DNA of 64,000 nucleotides. It comes from an uncultured Pelagibacteraceae bacterium (lineage in GTDB: Bacteria > Pseudomonadota > Alphaproteobacteria > Pelagibacterales > Pelagibacteraceae). Under the pieces are notes generated by a model. It had not been told where the DNA came from. It made no database searches and saw nothing but the letters and a program-made list of their open reading frames with translations. The stretch covers positions 1 through 64,000 of the forward strand of contig CACNZU010000001.1 in the NCBI GenBank assembly GCA_902624885.1, in the 5' to 3' direction. This document shows positions 9,382 to 16,733 of the stretch, in pieces. Each line of letters starts with the position of its first letter. The stretch's first letter is position 1. The position numbers were made by a program, and so were the translations under genes.

Positions 9382-10833
9382 ATGAAATCAAAAACTGTCT
9401 TCGTTTCAATTCTATTTATTTTTATTTCAATTAAAAGTGCGTCTGCAAGTTTTTTTAAAAATATTACAGATTTAATAGATAACAACTACGAAAGTCTTAG
9501 ATATGGTATTTCTGTAGGTGATGTTGATAACGACGGCACTTATGAATTTATAGTAGCTGGTTTTGGGAGTGAAAATTTAGCTTTGTCATACAAAAATAAT
9601 AAACTAAAAAATATTGTAAATGATACTAAGTTTGCAGATAAAAGAAGTTTTACTATTGGCGTAGCTGCTTGCGATATCGACTCTGATGGATATGAAGAAA
9701 TTTATTTTTTAAATACTGATACTTACAGCGGTGAAAAGAGATATTCTGATCGTTTAATAGATCTAAAAACTAATAAATTTTTTGATATTTTTGAACAAAA
9801 GAAAAATCAAGTAGATTTGAACTTTACAGCAGGTCGCTCCGTTGTTTGTGTAGATAGAAAAGGAAATGGAAAATACGGAATTTATGTTGCTAATTATGGT
9901 GGGCCAACAAGATTTTATGAAAAGTTTAAGGGAAGAATAAAAGATAGAGCAGCAGAGTTTGGCTTGGATAAAGTAACTGGGGGAAGAGCAGTCGTTGCTG
10001 GTCATATTTTATCAAACAATATTGATATTTTCGCAGCTAATGAAAGAGGTGTAAACTTTTTGTATAAAAACGTTGATGGTACTTTTTACGATGTAGCATC
10101 TGGGTACAATGTTTTAGACCCTTATCAAAATGGAAGAGGAACAGCATTGAGTGATGTTTTGTACAGAGGTCAATTAGATATTGTTAGTGGAAATTGGGAT
10201 GGAGAACACCGTATTTTTATAAAGAAAGATAACTCTTTTAAAGACATTGCCGATAGCAATTTTAAAAGGCCATCTAAAATTCGAACAGTTATCTCAGCTG
10301 ATTTTGATAATGATGGATATGATGAAATATTTCTTAATAATATCGGCGAAGCAAATAAATTATTTAAAATTAAGGAAAATGGGAAATTAGAGGAAATAGA
10401 TATTACTTCTAACTCTGAAGCAAATGGTCTTGGAACTGGTGCTGCTGTAGCGGACATTGATAAAGACGGAATTTTAGAATTATTGATTGCTCACGGAGAA
10501 ACAGGAAATCAAATACTTACACTTTACAAAGCAAATGTAAAAAAAGATAAGAATTATTTAAGAATAAAAGCTTTGAATAAAAATGGAGCTCCAGCTAGAG
10601 GTGCAACGGTGACACTAACATCCAATTTAAGAAAACATTCTAAAACAATAGACTCTGGTTCAGGATATCTATGCCAAATGGAACCTGTTGCCCATTATGG
10701 AATTAGAAATGGTGAAAAAGACTTTGAAATACAAATTAAATGGACAAACGGGAAAACAAATAATTATAAAATAAAAGAAACAGGGAAGACCTATATTTTC
10801 AAACAAAGCAAAATGACTATCTCGCCATCTTAA
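9382..10833 (+). CDS. Secreted FG-GAP/VCBS repeat protein with ASPIC/UnbV C-terminus
   Basis: A 483-residue exported protein (signal sequence to about residue 22, ending SASA). It carries several calcium-binding repeat loops of the form DxDxDG: DVDNDGTYE near 50, DIDSDGYEE near 98, DFDNDGYDE near 310 and DIDKDGILE near 358, as in beta-propeller FG-GAP/VCBS proteins. The last 100 or so residues match the ASPIC/UnbV domain (GAPARGATVTL, then SGSGYLCQMEP, then IQIKWTNGKTNNY) found in cartilage acidic protein CRTAC1 homologues. The function in bacteria is not established; adhesion or matrix binding is guessed. It converges on, and overlaps by 17 bases, the next gene. Confidence 0.82.
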   Translation: MKSKTVFVSILFIFISIKSASASFFKNITDLIDNNYESLRYGISVGDVDNDGTYEFIVAGFGSENLALSYKNNKLKNIVNDTKFADKRSFTIGVAACDIDSDGYEEIYFLNTDTYSGEKRYSDRLIDLKTNKFFDIFEQKKNQVDLNFTAGRSVVCVDRKGNGKYGIYVANYGGPTRFYEKFKGRIKDRAAEFGLDKVTGGRAVVAGHILSNNIDIFAANERGVNFLYKNVDGTFYDVASGYNVLDPYQNGRGTALSDVLYRGQLDIVSGNWDGEHRIFIKKDNSFKDIADSNFKRPSKIRTVISADFDNDGYDEIFLNNIGEANKLFKIKENGKLEEIDITSNSEANGLGTGAAVADIDKDGILELLIAHGETGNQILTLYKANVKKDKNYLRIKALNKNGAPARGATVTLTSNLRKHSKTIDSGSGYLCQMEPVAHYGIRNGEKDFEIQIKWTNGKTNNYKIKETGKTYIFKQSKMTISPS

Positions 10834-11515
10834 TAAAAATATCACCCATACCAATATTCATTTCTTCTAACGGAATATCATTTTTAAAAGTACAAAATCT
10901 ACCTGTAATTTCATTAGCTTCTATCTTTTTGATATCAGTTTTTTGGCATTTTTTGGCTTCATAGAAAAGACCTATTACAAGTTTACCGTCGACTACGAAT
11001 ACTTCATTATCATTTAGTCTTTGATTTTTACAAAAATAGTTTCTATTTACTTCCTTAGGAAAATCTCTTTTTGAACAAGGATTGTTAATTAGTAAAACAT
11101 CAATTTTTTTAGGACCGTCTTTAAACTTGTGTTTAATTTTTTTAACTTTTGTATAATTCATTAGATCACAAGAACATGGCCAACAACATCTATAAAGCTC
11201 TCCACAAATATTTTTTTGCGTTCTTAATTCCTTAACATAGATATAATCAGGTTTTTCTCCAGGATTGATTAAAGAACCTGAAACAGGACAATAAAATTTA
11301 TTATATTCTTTAAACTCTTCATAAGTTAAGTCTTGATCTATTAAATATTTGAAAAACCTTGGACCTGCAGCATTCCTGTTACTGTCTGGAAATATTTTAG
11401 ACCAATTTTTAACAAGGTTTTCGTAATAAAATTTTTTTTGTTGAAAATTTACTTCTGCTGTTGATGATGAGAAGTGAATTAATATTAAAAATGATACTTT
11501 TAGAAAAAATTTCAT
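10817..11515 (-). CDS. Unrecognised secreted Cys-rich protein
   Basis: I do not recognise this 232-residue protein. It has a signal sequence (MKFFLKVSFLILIHFSSS, cut probably near STAEV) and ten cysteines in the mature part, including a dense RCCWPCSCDL cluster near residue 115 and further single Cys at about 86, 104, 151, 164, 190 and 208. The clustered cysteines suggest a disulphide-bonded or metal- or cofactor-binding periplasmic protein. Its 3' end overlaps that of the FG-GAP/ASPIC gene by 17 bases. A DsbB is encoded in the window at 25437-25919. No function is proposed. Confidence 0.75.
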   Translation of the reverse strand: MKFFLKVSFLILIHFSSSTAEVNFQQKKFYYENLVKNWSKIFPDSNRNAAGPRFFKYLIDQDLTYEEFKEYNKFYCPVSGSLINPGEKPDYIYVKELRTQKNICGELYRCCWPCSCDLMNYTKVKKIKHKFKDGPKKIDVLLINNPCSKRDFPKEVNRNYFCKNQRLNDNEVFVVDGKLVIGLFYEAKKCQKTDIKKIEANEITGRFCTFKNDIPLEEMNIGMGDIFIKMAR

Positions 11516-11573
11516 GTATTAAGTTTAATCATTTTCAAATAAGTTTCACTGCGTTTTTCTTACTTAGCTGATT

Positions 11574-11723
11574 TTAATTTTTTCGTCTAATTTTTTTAAT
11601 TCCGCAATCTTTACATTTTATCGTCTCAGTTGAACCTCCTGGTCCAAAACTATAATTAATATCAATTTTTTCATATCTATGAATGCCGACTTTACAAAAC
11701 AACAAATACAACCACTTAATCAT
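11574..11723 (-). CDS. Small zinc-ribbon-like protein, 49 residues
   Basis: A short gene with ATG at 11723 and stop at 11574. The protein starts with a hydrophobic/aromatic run (MIKWLYLLFCKVGIHRYEKI) and ends with ETIKCKDCGIKKIRRKN. The spacing of Cys10, His15, Cys37 and Cys40 looks like the small phage-type DUF1660 zinc-ribbon proteins, in which a C...GH...CxxCG set binds a metal. The basic tail suggests nucleic acid contact. No clear Shine-Dalgarno is seen. It starts 46 bases from the divergent tiny ORF at 11770. The reading frame and motif make it more likely real than chance; function is unknown. Confidence 0.5.
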   Translation of the reverse strand: MIKWLYLLFCKVGIHRYEKIDINYSFGPGGSTETIKCKDCGIKKIRRKN

Positions 11724-11769
11724 AATTCTAACAAAAAAATTATTAATTGTAATAACAGGGGGTAATTTA

Positions 11770-11826
11770 ATGTCAGGTTGGGAAATTTTAATAGTTGTAG
11801 CTGTTCTTTACGCAATAGTTAATTAA
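11770..11826 (+). CDS. Possible 18-residue membrane peptide
   Basis: A tiny ORF preceded by AGGGGG seven bases before the ATG, the best ribosome-binding-like site in this 343-base spacer. The peptide MSGWEILIVVAVLYAIVN is a single hydrophobic helix. Small single-helix peptides of this sort can bind larger membrane complexes, and the TRAP permease gene lies directly beyond it, converging. This is weak evidence: short ORFs arise easily in AT-rich DNA, and only conservation or ribosome profiling would settle it. Confidence 0.35.
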   Translation: MSGWEILIVVAVLYAIVN

Positions 11827-11858
11827 GCTAACTTTAAAAGCAAGAAAATTAAAAAATT

Positions 11859-14195
11859 TTAATTTGGAGATATTTTTCCAGATCTAGAATTCATATATCC
11901 AAAAAATAATAAAAATAGCAATGCAAAAGGATAAACTATTGCTTTGTTTGGCCTGTCTGGGTTTTCAATTTTAAAATTACTTATAATATCACCCATTTGA
12001 ATACCAGATTTTTTTGCTTCCCCTTTCCAGTTTAATTTATCAACTGTCAATTGATCGTTCTGGTCTGTCAAAGTCACACCATATTCTTCTAAGTTAAAAT
12101 TATTTTCAAATTTACCTTTATCGATAACAAATAATTTATATCTTTCTCCGTATTCAGTAACTCGAGTGACTTTAATATGAACTTCCTTTGACGGGTCAAA
12201 AGATAAACTTTGAATAGTTTCTGCCGAAAGTTTTTGCTCATTAAATTTAGGATAGAATTTACCTAAAACATAATCTGGAGCTAAAAAAGATAAAGATATT
12301 ATTAAAAACGCTATGATCTCATACCATCTTAACCTATTTATAAACCATTGTTGAGTAGCAGCAGTAAAGACTAAAATTCCAACCAATGAAGTTACTATAA
12401 CTAATAAAGCTTGCCAGATACTATCTACCCCTATTAATAGTAGCTCGTGATTAAACAAAAAGACTATTGGTAAAATTCCGGTTCTTAAACTATACCAAAT
12501 AGCTTGTAGTCCCGTCCTTAAAGGGTCCCCTCCAGAAATTGCGGCTGCAGCGTAAGAAGCTAAACCAACAGGGGGCGTTACATCGGCCATCAATCCAAAA
12601 TAAAATACGAATAAGTGAACAGCAATTAATGGAAAAATAAATCCGGAAGCATTTCCAACATCAACTAAAACTGTAGCCATTAGAGATGCTACTACTACAT
12701 AGTTTGCAGTTGTAGGAAGACCCATACCAAGTAACAAGCAAAGTATAATAGTTAATAAAATTAATATAATTACATTATCTCTTGCTATCGTCTCAATAAC
12801 TATAATTAAATTAGTACTTAGCCCTGTCGACCCTACTGCTCCTACAATTATTCCTGCTGTAGCGATTGCAATCCCTACCCCTACCATGTTAATTGCACCT
12901 TTTTGAAGACCAACTATTGTTTGGTTATACCAATCAATTAAACCAGTTTTAAAATCTGGATTTTTAATTATACGGCTTACTAAGTTTACTAATACTAAAG
13001 ATAACGTTGCGTAAAAAATAGAAAAGCCCGCTGTATATCTCATATAAACAAGTAAAAAAATTAAAACAAAAATTGGTATTAAAAAATGTAGTCCAGATAA
13101 AAAAGTTTTCTTTAAGTGAGGTACATCAGCATCATCCATTCCTTTTAATCCTAATTTAAGAGCTTCTAGGTGAGAGATATAAAATAAAGCAATGTATGAA
13201 ATGATAGCTGGTAAAAAAGCATGTTTTACAACTTCAAAATAAGTAACACCTATAAAACTTGCCATAACAAATGCAGCCGCTCCCATAACCGGAGGCATTA
13301 TTTGTCCGTTAACAGATGAAGAAACTTCAATAGCTCCAGCTTTCTCTTGAGAGAAACCTGTTTTTTTCATTATTGGAATCGTAAAAGTTCCTGTTGTTAC
13401 AGTATTGGCAATTGATGAACCTGAGATCATACCCGTCATTCCAGATCCTAATATTGCAGCTTTTGCTGGACCTCCTCGCATTTTGCCAACCATCGCAAAA
13501 GCTAAATCTAAAAAATACTTTCCACCACCAGCGGTTTCTAATAAAGCTCCAAATAGCACAAACAAAAATATAAAATCTACTGAAACCCCAATGGGTATTC
13601 CAAATATTGCTTCTTGATCAAACCATTGAAATCCTACTAGTCTTTTTACAGAAAGTCCGCCGTGAGAAATAATATCAGGAGCATATTTTCCAAAATAAGA
13701 AAATAAGAGGAAACAGACTGCAATGATAACTAAAGGTAAGCCTATAGCTCGTCTAGTAGCTTCTAATAAAATTAATATACCTGTGGCCCCAATTATAAGT
13801 TCAACTGGAACTTTAAAACCAAATATTTCTTTTACTAAAAGGATGCCGCCTCTATTTACTAAATCATCATAGAAAAAATAAATATATAAGCAACTTAATG
13901 CCCCAGTTATGCTAATTATAATATCAATTGCTGAAATCTTTTTTCCCCTAACTGCTGGAAAAATTAAAAAAGCTAAAGTTAAAGCAAAACCTAAGTGAAT
14001 TGCTCTTGCAGGTAATCCCTTAAACATTCCAAAATTAAACCAAAAAGGAAACGGAGAAGCATACCAAAGTTGAAAAAATGTCCAAAGAATAGCAATTCCA
14101 AAAACTATTTTTAAATGAACCCCAGATAAATTTCGAGTTGGAGATATATCTTCTTGAATTTTATCTTTAATCTTACTTTGAATATTTTGATTCAT
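11859..14195 (-). CDS. TAXI-TRAP transporter fused permease (DctQM type)
   Basis: A 778-residue inner-membrane permease for the TAXI class of tripartite ATP-independent periplasmic transporters, which use ion gradients with a binding protein. The small (Q) part lies at about 30-190 and the large (M) part at about 190-640 with GSGMTGMISGSSIANTVTTG and LGMGLPTTANYVV, the conserved DctM-type loops. After the last helices there is a soluble C-terminal segment of about 110 residues (DUF3394-like, with a PDZ-like KKSGIQMGDII turn) and a final helix. A TTG at 14204 is in frame, but the ATG at 14195 is the better start. Its binding protein lies upstream, with a terminator between them. Dicarboxylic or amino acids are typical substrates; none is shown here. 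Confidence 0.9.
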   Translation of the reverse strand: MNQNIQSKIKDKIQEDISPTRNLSGVHLKIVFGIAILWTFFQLWYASPFPFWFNFGMFKGLPARAIHLGFALTLAFLIFPAVRGKKISAIDIIISITGALSCLYIYFFYDDLVNRGGILLVKEIFGFKVPVELIIGATGILILLEATRRAIGLPLVIIAVCFLLFSYFGKYAPDIISHGGLSVKRLVGFQWFDQEAIFGIPIGVSVDFIFLFVLFGALLETAGGGKYFLDLAFAMVGKMRGGPAKAAILGSGMTGMISGSSIANTVTTGTFTIPIMKKTGFSQEKAGAIEVSSSVNGQIMPPVMGAAAFVMASFIGVTYFEVVKHAFLPAIISYIALFYISHLEALKLGLKGMDDADVPHLKKTFLSGLHFLIPIFVLIFLLVYMRYTAGFSIFYATLSLVLVNLVSRIIKNPDFKTGLIDWYNQTIVGLQKGAINMVGVGIAIATAGIIVGAVGSTGLSTNLIIVIETIARDNVIILILLTIILCLLLGMGLPTTANYVVVASLMATVLVDVGNASGFIFPLIAVHLFVFYFGLMADVTPPVGLASYAAAAISGGDPLRTGLQAIWYSLRTGILPIVFLFNHELLLIGVDSIWQALLVIVTSLVGILVFTAATQQWFINRLRWYEIIAFLIISLSFLAPDYVLGKFYPKFNEQKLSAETIQSLSFDPSKEVHIKVTRVTEYGERYKLFVIDKGKFENNFNLEEYGVTLTDQNDQLTVDKLNWKGEAKKSGIQMGDIISNFKIENPDRPNKAIVYPFALLFLLFFGYMNSRSGKISPN

Positions 14196-14220
14196 TTTAA
14201 TCAAGATACCTTATTCTAAA

Positions 14221-14252
14221 AAAAAAGGCCCAAGAAATATTGGGCCTTTTTT
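14221..14252 (-). terminator. Intrinsic terminator between TAXI binding protein and permease
   Basis: A perfect 13-bp stem, AAAAAAGGCCCAA at 14221-14233 and its complement at 14240-14252, closes a six-base loop GAAATA and ends in a T-run on either strand. On the minus strand it follows the binding-protein stop (14273) by about 20 bases and precedes the permease start by about 25. It should stop most transcripts after the binding protein and let a fraction read into the permease. Confidence 0.85.
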
Positions 14253-14272
14253 AATTTAATTAAAAAGTTGAA

Positions 14273-15277
14273 TTACATTAATCCAGCTTCTTTGTAGTAC
14301 TTAATTGCGCCTGGATGTAATGGAGCCGATAAACCATCAGCTATCATATTTTTCTTTTCCAGTGGTCCAAAAGCAGGGTGTTGAGCTCTGAAATCATCAA
14401 AGTTTTCCATTACCGCTTTTGTTACTAAGTATACAAGCTCTTCAGAAACATTAGCGCTTGTTACAACAGTAGCTTTTACACCAAATGTTGTAGCGTCTCT
14501 TTTCTGATTAGAGTAAGTTCCTTTTGGAATTACAGCTTTCGCATAATAATCAGCTCCATCAATCAAGCCTTGAACTGGTCCACCAGTCAAATTAATTGGG
14601 CTAGCTTTTGCTTTACAAGTTGCTGCCTGCTCCATAGCGCCATTTGGAAATCCTACTGAATAACCAAATGCATCTATTTTACCGTCACAAAGCGCTTTTA
14701 CTTGTTCAGAAGAAGTAAGTTCTGTCGTCGCTTTGAACATACTCATATCTGCTCCCATAGCTTTCATTAATTCTTCCATAGTTCCTCTTTGACCAGAACC
14801 TGGGTTACCGATGTTTACTGTTTTTCCTTTTAGGCCTTTAAAATTCTTAATTCCAGATTTTTTACTTGCCCAAATTTGGAAAGGTTCATTGTGAACAGAA
14901 AATACAGCTCTTAAGTCACTAAACTGTTTTCCTTCCCATTTGCTTGAACCATTGTAAGCATGATACTGCCAGTCTGACTGAGCAACACCAAATTGAAACT
15001 CACCATCTTTGATTTGTCCAATATTGTAGTTAGAACCACCTGTTGAAGGTGCAGTACATCTATAAGCTTTAGCTGTACCTTTTTTTCTACCGTGATCAGC
15101 ACTAATTGCTGATTTGTGTAACATTTTACATATAGCGTTACCTGTTTGGAAATAAACTCCAGTAGGTCCACCTGTTCCTATAGTAAAGAACTCTGCTGAT
15201 TTTGCGATTGAAGTAATGGGGCTTGAAAAAGCAAACATTACTAGCATCGCTGAAATCAATGACATCATTTTTTTCAT
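14273..15277 (-). CDS. TAXI-family TRAP substrate-binding protein
   Basis: A 334-residue periplasmic binding protein with a signal sequence (MKKMMSLISAMLVMFAFSS, cut near SIAKSAE). The mature start FFTIGTGGPTGVYFQTGNAIC is the hallmark of TAXI solute receptors, and VNIGNPGSGQRGTMEELM is the second conserved loop. It would capture a small organic substrate and hand it to the fused permease next downstream. A strong Shine-Dalgarno (AAGAGGAG) stands seven bases before the ATG, better than for most genes here, and the terminator behind it favours high expression of this subunit, as expected for a binding protein. Confidence 0.93.
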   Translation of the reverse strand: MKKMMSLISAMLVMFAFSSPITSIAKSAEFFTIGTGGPTGVYFQTGNAICKMLHKSAISADHGRKKGTAKAYRCTAPSTGGSNYNIGQIKDGEFQFGVAQSDWQYHAYNGSSKWEGKQFSDLRAVFSVHNEPFQIWASKKSGIKNFKGLKGKTVNIGNPGSGQRGTMEELMKAMGADMSMFKATTELTSSEQVKALCDGKIDAFGYSVGFPNGAMEQAATCKAKASPINLTGGPVQGLIDGADYYAKAVIPKGTYSNQKRDATTFGVKATVVTSANVSEELVYLVTKAVMENFDDFRAQHPAFGPLEKKNMIADGLSAPLHPGAIKYYKEAGLM

Positions 15278-15303
15278 GTGTACTCCTCTTGTTATAATGA
15301 TTA

Positions 15304-15332
15304 ATTTAACTACGTTATCTGTTGTAGGTCAA
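15304..15332 (-). promoter_or_regulatory. Promoter for the TAXI binding-protein gene
   Basis: Read on the minus strand, TTGACC (15327-15332) and TTAAAT (15304-15309) are 17 bases apart and would start a transcript near 15297, about 20 bases ahead of the ATG and including the Shine-Dalgarno. It lies in the 63-base gap after the aminotransferase stop. Confidence 0.45.
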
Positions 15333-15340
15333 AGAGATTC

Positions 15341-16579
15341 TTATAAATTTTTGGCCCAATTTGACAGCTTAGTTGTACCCTCAACTACATTTGGGGCATA
15401 CATTTTGACCATTTCCTCACTAATAGATTTATAGTCAGAAATATTTCTAAAAAATTCTATTCCATCAAAATCAGTATAACTTAACCTAGTCAACATTTTT
15501 TTCGGATGAAAACCAAAATCAGATCCCGGTAACATAGCTACACCTGTTTCGTTCAATATAGTATCGCATAATTGAGAAGAGCTTTTAAATTTCTTACTTC
15601 TAAATTCAGGCATTAAGTAAAACGCTCCTTGAGGCGGAGTAATCAAAATTTTATTTGATTTTAAATGATTGTAAACATAATTACCTACTGCATTTAGTAT
15701 AGCTCTTACTTTTAGTTTATAATCCTCATAGTCACCCTCATAGGCCTCGACTGCAGCAAATTGAGTAGGAGTATTAACAGTTGAATAGGACTCGCTGGCT
15801 AAAGATTTTAAACTTTTCATAAATTGTTTCGATCCATTTGGCACAGCTAAAAAACCTAATCTCCAGCCACCTGCTCCACACCACTTGCTTAGACCACCAC
15901 TTATAAATGTGTGCGCTGGGTAAAATTTGGAGATAGACTTATAATCATTATCAAAAGATAAATCAGTATAAATTTCGTCAGAAAGAATAATTAATTTGTA
16001 TTTTTTTGCTACTATTGCTAATTCTTTCAAGTTCTTACAAATAGCTCCAGATGGATTATTTGGAGAATTTAAAATTAAAATTATATTTTTTTTTTTACTT
16101 ATTTTTCTTAATTTATTTTCTAACTCTTTTGCGGTTGGAAACCAGTTATTTTCTCTAGAAGTCTCTAGCCAATGAACTTTATTTCTTCCTATTTCTGCTT
16201 GAGGTTCATAAGAAACCCAGCTAGGTGCAGGTGTTAAAATTTCTCCATTAAAAGTAACATGCATAAGTAACATCGCTTCTTTAGATCCAGGAGTAATTAA
16301 AATATTTTCTTTAGGGTATTTTATTCCTGTTCTTAAAAATAAATATTTAGAAATTTTTTCTCTTAATTCAGGTAATCCTTGTATTGGTAAATATTCTTTT
16401 TTAAATGCGTTTTGTCTTAATTTTTCTACTATTTTTTCTGGAATTTGAAAAGGTGATTGACCAAAGCCAAATCTATAGATTTTTTTACCTTCCTCAATTA
16501 ATTGTTTAGATTTTTCGTTAATTGCTAAAGTAGAGGACTCCTTTAATTTTAAAATATTTTTTTTAACTATTGTTGTCAT
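15341..16579 (-). CDS. PLP-dependent aminotransferase, class I/II
   Basis: A 412-residue fold-type I aminotransferase related to aspartate aminotransferases. Visible motifs are NSPNNPSGAICKN (substrate-binding Asn), LSDEIYTDLSF (Asp and Tyr contacting the PLP ring), SGGLSKWCGAGGWRLGFLA with the Schiff-base lysine, and LTRLSYTDFDG with the Arg that binds the substrate carboxylate. The presence of Pro/Trp residues around WVSYEPQ is also usual. Substrate (aspartate, alanine or aromatic amino acid) cannot be fixed by eye. It is upstream of the TAXI genes on the same strand but those have their own promoter. Confidence 0.85.
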   Translation of the reverse strand: MTTIVKKNILKLKESSTLAINEKSKQLIEEGKKIYRFGFGQSPFQIPEKIVEKLRQNAFKKEYLPIQGLPELREKISKYLFLRTGIKYPKENILITPGSKEAMLLMHVTFNGEILTPAPSWVSYEPQAEIGRNKVHWLETSRENNWFPTAKELENKLRKISKKKNIILILNSPNNPSGAICKNLKELAIVAKKYKLIILSDEIYTDLSFDNDYKSISKFYPAHTFISGGLSKWCGAGGWRLGFLAVPNGSKQFMKSLKSLASESYSTVNTPTQFAAVEAYEGDYEDYKLKVRAILNAVGNYVYNHLKSNKILITPPQGAFYLMPEFRSKKFKSSSQLCDTILNETGVAMLPGSDFGFHPKKMLTRLSYTDFDGIEFFRNISDYKSISEEMVKMYAPNVVEGTTKLSNWAKNL

Positions 16580-16591
16580 TTAAACAGTTTA

Positions 16592-16621
16592 CCTATACGG
16601 GGACTGTATATAAGAAGTCAA
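16592..16621 (-). promoter_or_regulatory. Possible promoter for the aminotransferase gene
   Basis: On the minus strand TTGACT (16616-16621) and TATAGG (16592-16597) are 18 bases apart. The predicted start near 16585 is only about six bases before the ATG, so the transcript would be almost leaderless. The boxes are moderate and other placements are possible. Confidence 0.3.
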
Positions 16622-16644
16622 TTCAAATGTTTAAATAGGAACAT

Positions 16645-16673
16645 TTGACAAATTGATTCGGTCATGTTTTAAT
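16645..16673 (+). promoter_or_regulatory. Promoter for the SUV3-TerB-fdxA-carD operon
   Basis: A consensus -35 box TTGACA (16645-16650) and a TTTAAT -10 box (16668-16673) are exactly 17 bases apart in the divergent spacer. Transcription would begin near 16680, giving a leader of about 54 bases before the helicase ATG. This is one of the best sigma-70-type promoters in the window. Confidence 0.6.
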
Positions 16674-16733
16674 CTTATTTTGTTCTCAAACTTGGCCTAC
16701 ATATAGTGTAATTAAAATAAACTAACACAAAAA

